From NCBI GenBank assembly GCA_008933525.1, contig WBUV01000123.1:1-8203 (forward strand): DNA of 8,203 bases, read 5' to 3'. Within the stretch, counting starts at the first letter, position 1. Each line of letters begins with the position of its first letter. Of the stretch, positions 7,285 through 8,203 are shown piece after piece. The position numbers were made by a program, and so were the translations under genes. A model generated the notes under the pieces. It saw only the letters and a program-made list of their open reading frames with translations, was not told the DNA's origin and searched no databases. The stretch is from Bacteroidales bacterium. Its GTDB lineage: Bacteria; Bacteroidota; Bacteroidia; Bacteroidales; Tenuifilaceae.

Positions 7285-8203
7285 ATGAATCCGATTGTGA
7301 CTTATATATTATTAGTGGTATTTGGACTTATACCATTTGGTTTCGCCGTAGTTTGGATACTATACCGTAAAACAATTATCTATACAACAGCCCTCACAAT
7401 TTTTTTCACATCAATGGGTGTTAGTGTTGTTGCATTTTGCGTAGGGTATATTGGATTTTCAACTCTTTACTGGGCAATACCCGCCTGTTTAGCATGGTTA
7501 GTTGGGGCAAATTTTTTTACAAAAATATCTGTTCGCAACCCAATTAGGCATATGAACGAAACTATTAAAACAATGGCTAGTGGAAATCTAAATACATCGG
7601 TAGCCCCTGAATTAATGAAAAAGGAAGATGAGGTTGGCGAAATTGCACGCTCTATTCAAACATTGATAACCGAAATGCAAAAAGCTGTTTCAGCAATTAA
7701 CCACTGCTCGCATGAACTAGTTGCTATTAGCGATAACTTGGTGGAAAAGGCCGATGAGCTCTCAACAACCGCAAATAATCAGGCTGCTTCAACGGAGGAG
7801 TTGTCATCGAACATGGAGGAAATTGCCTCTAATATTGCACAGAGCACAGCTAATTCAAAACAAACCGAGGGTATTGCATACTCAACTGCTCAAAGCATTA
7901 CTCAAACAAATAATAGCATGCAGGAGGGTTTAAAAGCTATTCGGAGCATTTCTGAAAAAATTAATATTATCAATGACATTGCTTTTCAGACAAATATTCT
8001 TGCGCTTAATGCGGCTGTTGAGGCGGCCAGAGCTGGTGAGGCTGGTCGTGGGTTTAGTGTGGTTGCCTCAGAGGTGCGAAAGTTGGCTGAGCGAAGCAAA
8101 ATTGCTGCCGATGAAATTGTGAAGATTGCCCATTTAGGATTGGAACTGACCGAGAATTCAAGTAAAAGGCTCGAGGATACATTACCATCCATGGAAAATA
8201 CTG
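7285..8203 (+). CDS. Methyl-accepting chemotaxis protein, three-helix membrane anchor, HAMP and signalling domain (3'-truncated by window edge)
   Basis: A membrane chemoreceptor that would signal to a CheA/CheW kinase complex; 306 codons are visible and the frame is open at the edge. Residues about 5-27, 33-55 and 61-79 are hydrophobic helices separated by only a few residues, so there is no extracytoplasmic ligand-binding domain. Arg28-Lys29 in the first loop suggests N-out topology with the C-terminal part in the cytoplasm. A HAMP linker follows at about 80-130 (Pro86, then [10 protein letters not shown] at 115-124). [16 protein letters not shown] (166-181) contains paired-Glu sites typical of methylation helix 1. 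The highly conserved hairpin tip spans about 230-268 ([20 protein letters not shown] from 233, then [13 protein letters not shown]). The second methylation helix and C-terminus lie beyond the window, so the heptad class cannot be assigned. The ATG at 7285 is the first in frame before the first helix. The signal input is unknown; it may sense through the membrane helices or a partner protein. Confidence 0.93.
   Translation, partial: MNPIVTYILLVVFGLIPFGFAVVWILYRKTIIYTTALTIFFTSMGVSVVAFCVGYIGFSTLYWAIPACLAWLVGANFFTKISVRNPIRHMNETIKTMASGNLNTSVAPELMKKEDEVGEIARSIQTLITEMQKAVSAINHCSHELVAISDNLVEKADELSTTANNQAASTEELSSNMEEIASNIAQSTANSKQTEGIAYSTAQSITQTNNSMQEGLKAIRSISEKINIINDIAFQTNILALNAAVEAARAGEAGRGFSVVASEVRKLAERSKIAADEIVKIAHLGLELTENSSKRLEDTLPSMENT

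Noticed and set aside
7721..8192. Small open frames on both strands within 7721-8192
   Set aside because: They overlap the chemoreceptor frame, which encodes an unmistakable conserved signalling domain; their translations show no family features.

Overview
The window reads as ordinary chromosomal DNA of a Bacteroidota bacterium, probably of the Bacteroidales/Marinilabiliales type. Four things point there: AT-rich coding sequence, start codons mostly without a Shine-Dalgarno motif, candidate promoters of the TTG / TAnnTTTG type used by the Bacteroidota primary sigma factor, and the protein families themselves (S9D-type peptidase, a UVR-tailed bifunctional nuclease, an MBOAT/SGNH cassette). The genus cannot be fixed by reading alone. 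All five complete or partial transcription units run on the + strand. I see no rRNA, tRNA, CRISPR array, insertion sequence or phage gene, and no gap between genes longer than about 150 bases.

Layout. Bases 1-1991 hold the 3' part of a large S9-family serine peptidase (glutamyl-endopeptidase/prolyl-oligopeptidase type) that begins before the window. It is closed by a textbook intrinsic terminator (2011-2040). Next comes a tight three-gene operon (2125-6394): two membrane-anchored or exported SGNH (GDSL-like) hydrolases and then a multi-pass MBOAT O-acyltransferase, with gaps of 24 and 7 bases. After a 155-base spacer carrying a good Bacteroidota promoter lies a monocistronic bifunctional-nuclease (DUF151) gene with a UVR tail (6550-7143). 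The last gene (7285 to the window edge) is a methyl-accepting chemotaxis protein whose 3' end is outside the window. It is easily overlooked because its reading frame is still open at the edge.

How the genes work together. Only the SGNH-SGNH-MBOAT trio is clearly one functional unit. In established systems (AlgI with AlgJ/AlgX for alginate, PatA/PatB with Ape1 for peptidoglycan) an MBOAT protein moves an acyl group across the inner membrane and periplasmic SGNH proteins transfer it to, or remove it from, a cell-envelope polymer. The same division of labour is the best inference here, but the acceptor polymer is not shown: no glycan synthase or exporter is adjacent. The peptidase, the nuclease and the chemoreceptor appear to be independent neighbours.

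I did not find a clearly novel system. The points most worth a second look are the paralogous SGNH pair with different active-site blocks, and the chemoreceptor that has three membrane helices and no extracytoplasmic sensor domain.
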